Of a DNA stretch of 17,161 nt, positions 16,128 to 17,161 are shown one piece after another. The DNA lies in contig CAJXRJ010000065.1 of the NCBI GenBank assembly GCA_913058555.1, positions 1-17,161 of the forward strand, read 5' to 3'. The DNA comes from an uncultured bacterium (GTDB lineage Bacteria > Planctomycetota > UBA1135 > GCA-002686595). Each line of letters starts with the position of its first letter. Position 1 is the first letter of the stretch. A program made the position numbers and the translations under genes. The notes under the pieces are model-generated. The model made no database searches. It was not told the origin of the DNA and was given only the letters and a program-made list of their open reading frames with translations.

Positions 16128-16150
16128 GCCGAATTCGGCAATGGCGCCAT
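16128..16150. repeat. Pair of adjacent perfect palindromes
   Basis: GCCGAATTCGGC (16128-16139) and ATGGCGCCAT (16141-16150) are perfect palindromes separated by one base. They lie 84 bases after the Abi stop and over 400 bases before the HTH gene. They could form a 3' end structure for the Abi transcript, or be a protein-binding site. No T-run follows. Confidence 0.4.
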
Positions 16151-16233
16151 GTTCGTTGCACTCCATGGGCGAGATACGGGCACGAATTTGCGGGGCATCA
16201 TAACGGTGCTGAGTGTCGCCGAGGCAGCGCGGA

Positions 16234-17111
16234 CTATTCTTGGGCCGCCCTCTTAGCGTTCACCTCAGTGATGCGACCGGCGCGCAGTTGAAACTCGAAT
16301 GAGTCGTAGGCGAAGTTGACGAGCGTTCTCGCGGCGTTCACAGCCAGCCTTGCGTGATGCGGCGCGGGCTTGGCTACGCGCGCGTGCGCGTCACTCATCT
16401 TGTTCCGCATCGGTGCGATTCCGCTAACTACGCTCGCCAGTCCTTGGAGGATCTTCCGTGGGCCATCAGCGATATCCTTTCGCCCCTGCTCCAGATTGAG
16501 GAGCTTCTGCACCCTCTTGTACAGCTGCACGAGATCCCCCTTGTGAGGCTCGGGAAGGGGGACTAGCCGGGACTCAATGTCCGCCAGTGTCGCTTCAACG
16601 AGCGAGCGCGCGTTTGTGATCGCACCGTCAAAGTCTCCATCAGCAAGTTTGTGTTCGCACTTTGCGATCTGCTCCTCGATGAACTCGTGGGTAACATGCT
16701 CTCCAGGCGACAAGGTGACCCCAAGCTCAACCAGTCCCGTTTGCAGCGGCGCCAGGCGGTGCCTTCCTGACCGCCGGACGAGTTGATGGCCATCATCCCG
16801 TAGGTAAGGGTCCAAGAAGGCGGCGGCGTCATCTACGGTGTAGTCGGAGCCTCGAAAGGCACCTGGGTTCAGCGCCTCCGCAACGACATCACCGAGACGG
16901 CCCAGTTGCGTCAAGTGACGGATCCAGGCCTGCGCAACGGCCCACCGAGAAGTGCTGAAAGTCCCAACCGGGCCATCGACTTCGAAGCCATCAAAGAAGG
17001 TCTCGATGTCATACCCGGTTCTGTAGGGAGCGACAGGTTGATCGGTCTGCTCAAGGGGGTTCCCCGTGATTATTTTCTCCAGCGCTGCCATCGTGTTGGG
17101 CGAATAATCCA
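16234..17111 (-). CDS. Abortive-infection family protein, Abi_C/HEPN-like (5' end cut)
   Basis: The C-terminal domain (about residues 152-275, counted from the contig edge) matches the Abi_C pattern: an ITNARSLVEATLADIE helix (165-180), LVQLYKRVQKLLNL (194-207), ILQGLASVVSGIAPMRNKMS (221-240) and DAHARV (241-246). R236-N-(5 residues)-H243 fits the Rx4-6H signature of HEPN ribonucleases, so the likely role is RNA cleavage or translation arrest during phage infection. The first 150 residues are not recognisable. An apparent GTG start at 17112 uses an adapter base, so it is false. An ATG at 17091 is possible but has no ribosome site, so the gene is probably truncated. It is on the same strand as the BREX operon, 523 bases upstream, and may be an independent partner in a defence island. 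Confidence 0.75.
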
Positions 17112-17161
17112 CTGTCTCTTATACACATCTCCGAGCCCACGAGACTAGGCATGATCTCGTA
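17112..17161. other. Nextera i7 adapter (artefact)
   Basis: The stretch starts with CTGTCTCTTATACACATCT, continues through the read-through adapter CCGAGCCCACGAGAC and index TAGGCATG, and runs into ATCTCGTA, the beginning of the P7 flow-cell end. It is the reverse complement of the adapter at 1-45 plus five more bases. Real sequence ends at about 17111. Confidence 0.98.

Larger units (their letters stand above)
15711..16233. other. Leader/promoter region of the BREX operon
   Basis: There is no supported gene in this 523-base gap between the Abi gene and the BREX operon. A 121-codon minus-strand ORF and an 82-codon plus-strand ORF lie here, but their Pro/Arg/Gly-rich translations look non-coding. 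The BREX promoter must be here unless the operon reads through from the Abi gene. A TTGAGC (15848-15853, minus strand) resembles a -35 box, but no good -10 follows at standard spacing. The region holds several palindromes, listed separately. Confidence 0.6.

Noticed and set aside
15801..16166. 121-codon minus-strand ORF between the Abi gene and the operon
   Set aside because: No ribosome site or recognisable family, Pro/Gly/Arg-rich translation, and it covers the palindromes likely to be regulatory.
1..17156. Perfect 45-base terminal inverted repeat resembling transposon ends
   Set aside because: The repeat is Nextera adapter plus index and contains the engineered Tn5 mosaic end used in library making; no transposase is in the window.
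1..17161. CRISPR arrays, tRNA or rRNA genes, insertion sequences
   Set aside because: I saw no regularly spaced repeats, no tRNA cloverleaf, no rRNA-like stretch and no transposase or integrase frame.

Overview
The window is a metagenome-style or draft-genome contig of a GC-rich bacterium (roughly 60-70% G+C in most coding rows). The sequence does not fix the taxon. Codon use and the defence-gene set would suit a soil or sediment proteobacterium or myxobacterium, but that is a guess. Both ends are sequencing-library adapter, not biology: bases 1-45 and 17112-17161 are the Illumina Nextera i7-side adapter with the same 8-base index, so the real insert is about 46-17111.

Layout. Positions 46-410 hold no gene I can support. 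A small plus-strand gene (411-977) encodes a protein resembling a phage terminase small subunit. A short convergent gap (978-1118) follows. From 15710 down to 1119, all on the minus strand, lies one long, tightly packed operon, read in the order: excisionase-type HTH protein, BrxE, BrxA, BrxB, BrxC, PglX, PglZ, BrxL. This is a complete BREX (bacteriophage exclusion) locus. Upstream of it is a gene-free 523-base region (15711-16233) rich in palindromes, and then a minus-strand gene (16234 to the contig end) for an abortive-infection protein with an Abi_C/HEPN-like C-terminus, probably cut off at its 5' end.

How the genes work together. In BREX, PglX methylates adenines at a host recognition site to mark self DNA. 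BrxC (a large P-loop ATPase), BrxB and PglZ (alkaline-phosphatase fold) are core partners, BrxA is a small DNA-associated accessory, and BrxL is an AAA+ effector needed to block phage. The gene set is unusual. BrxE is the marker of the published type 6 BREX, which ends in brxD-brxHI, while this operon ends in brxL, the terminal gene of type 1. It is therefore best described as a type 1/type 6 hybrid. Most junctions are start/stop overlaps or gaps of 2-10 bases, implying translational coupling. The exception is brxC-pglX, where a run of nine C residues sits just in front of the pglX start codon, a plausible slippage switch for the methyltransferase. The middle of pglX, downstream of the catalytic NPPF motif, is visibly less GC-rich than its flanks, as expected of an exchanged target-recognition segment. 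Together with the Abi gene and the phage-like gene, the window reads as part of a defence island.
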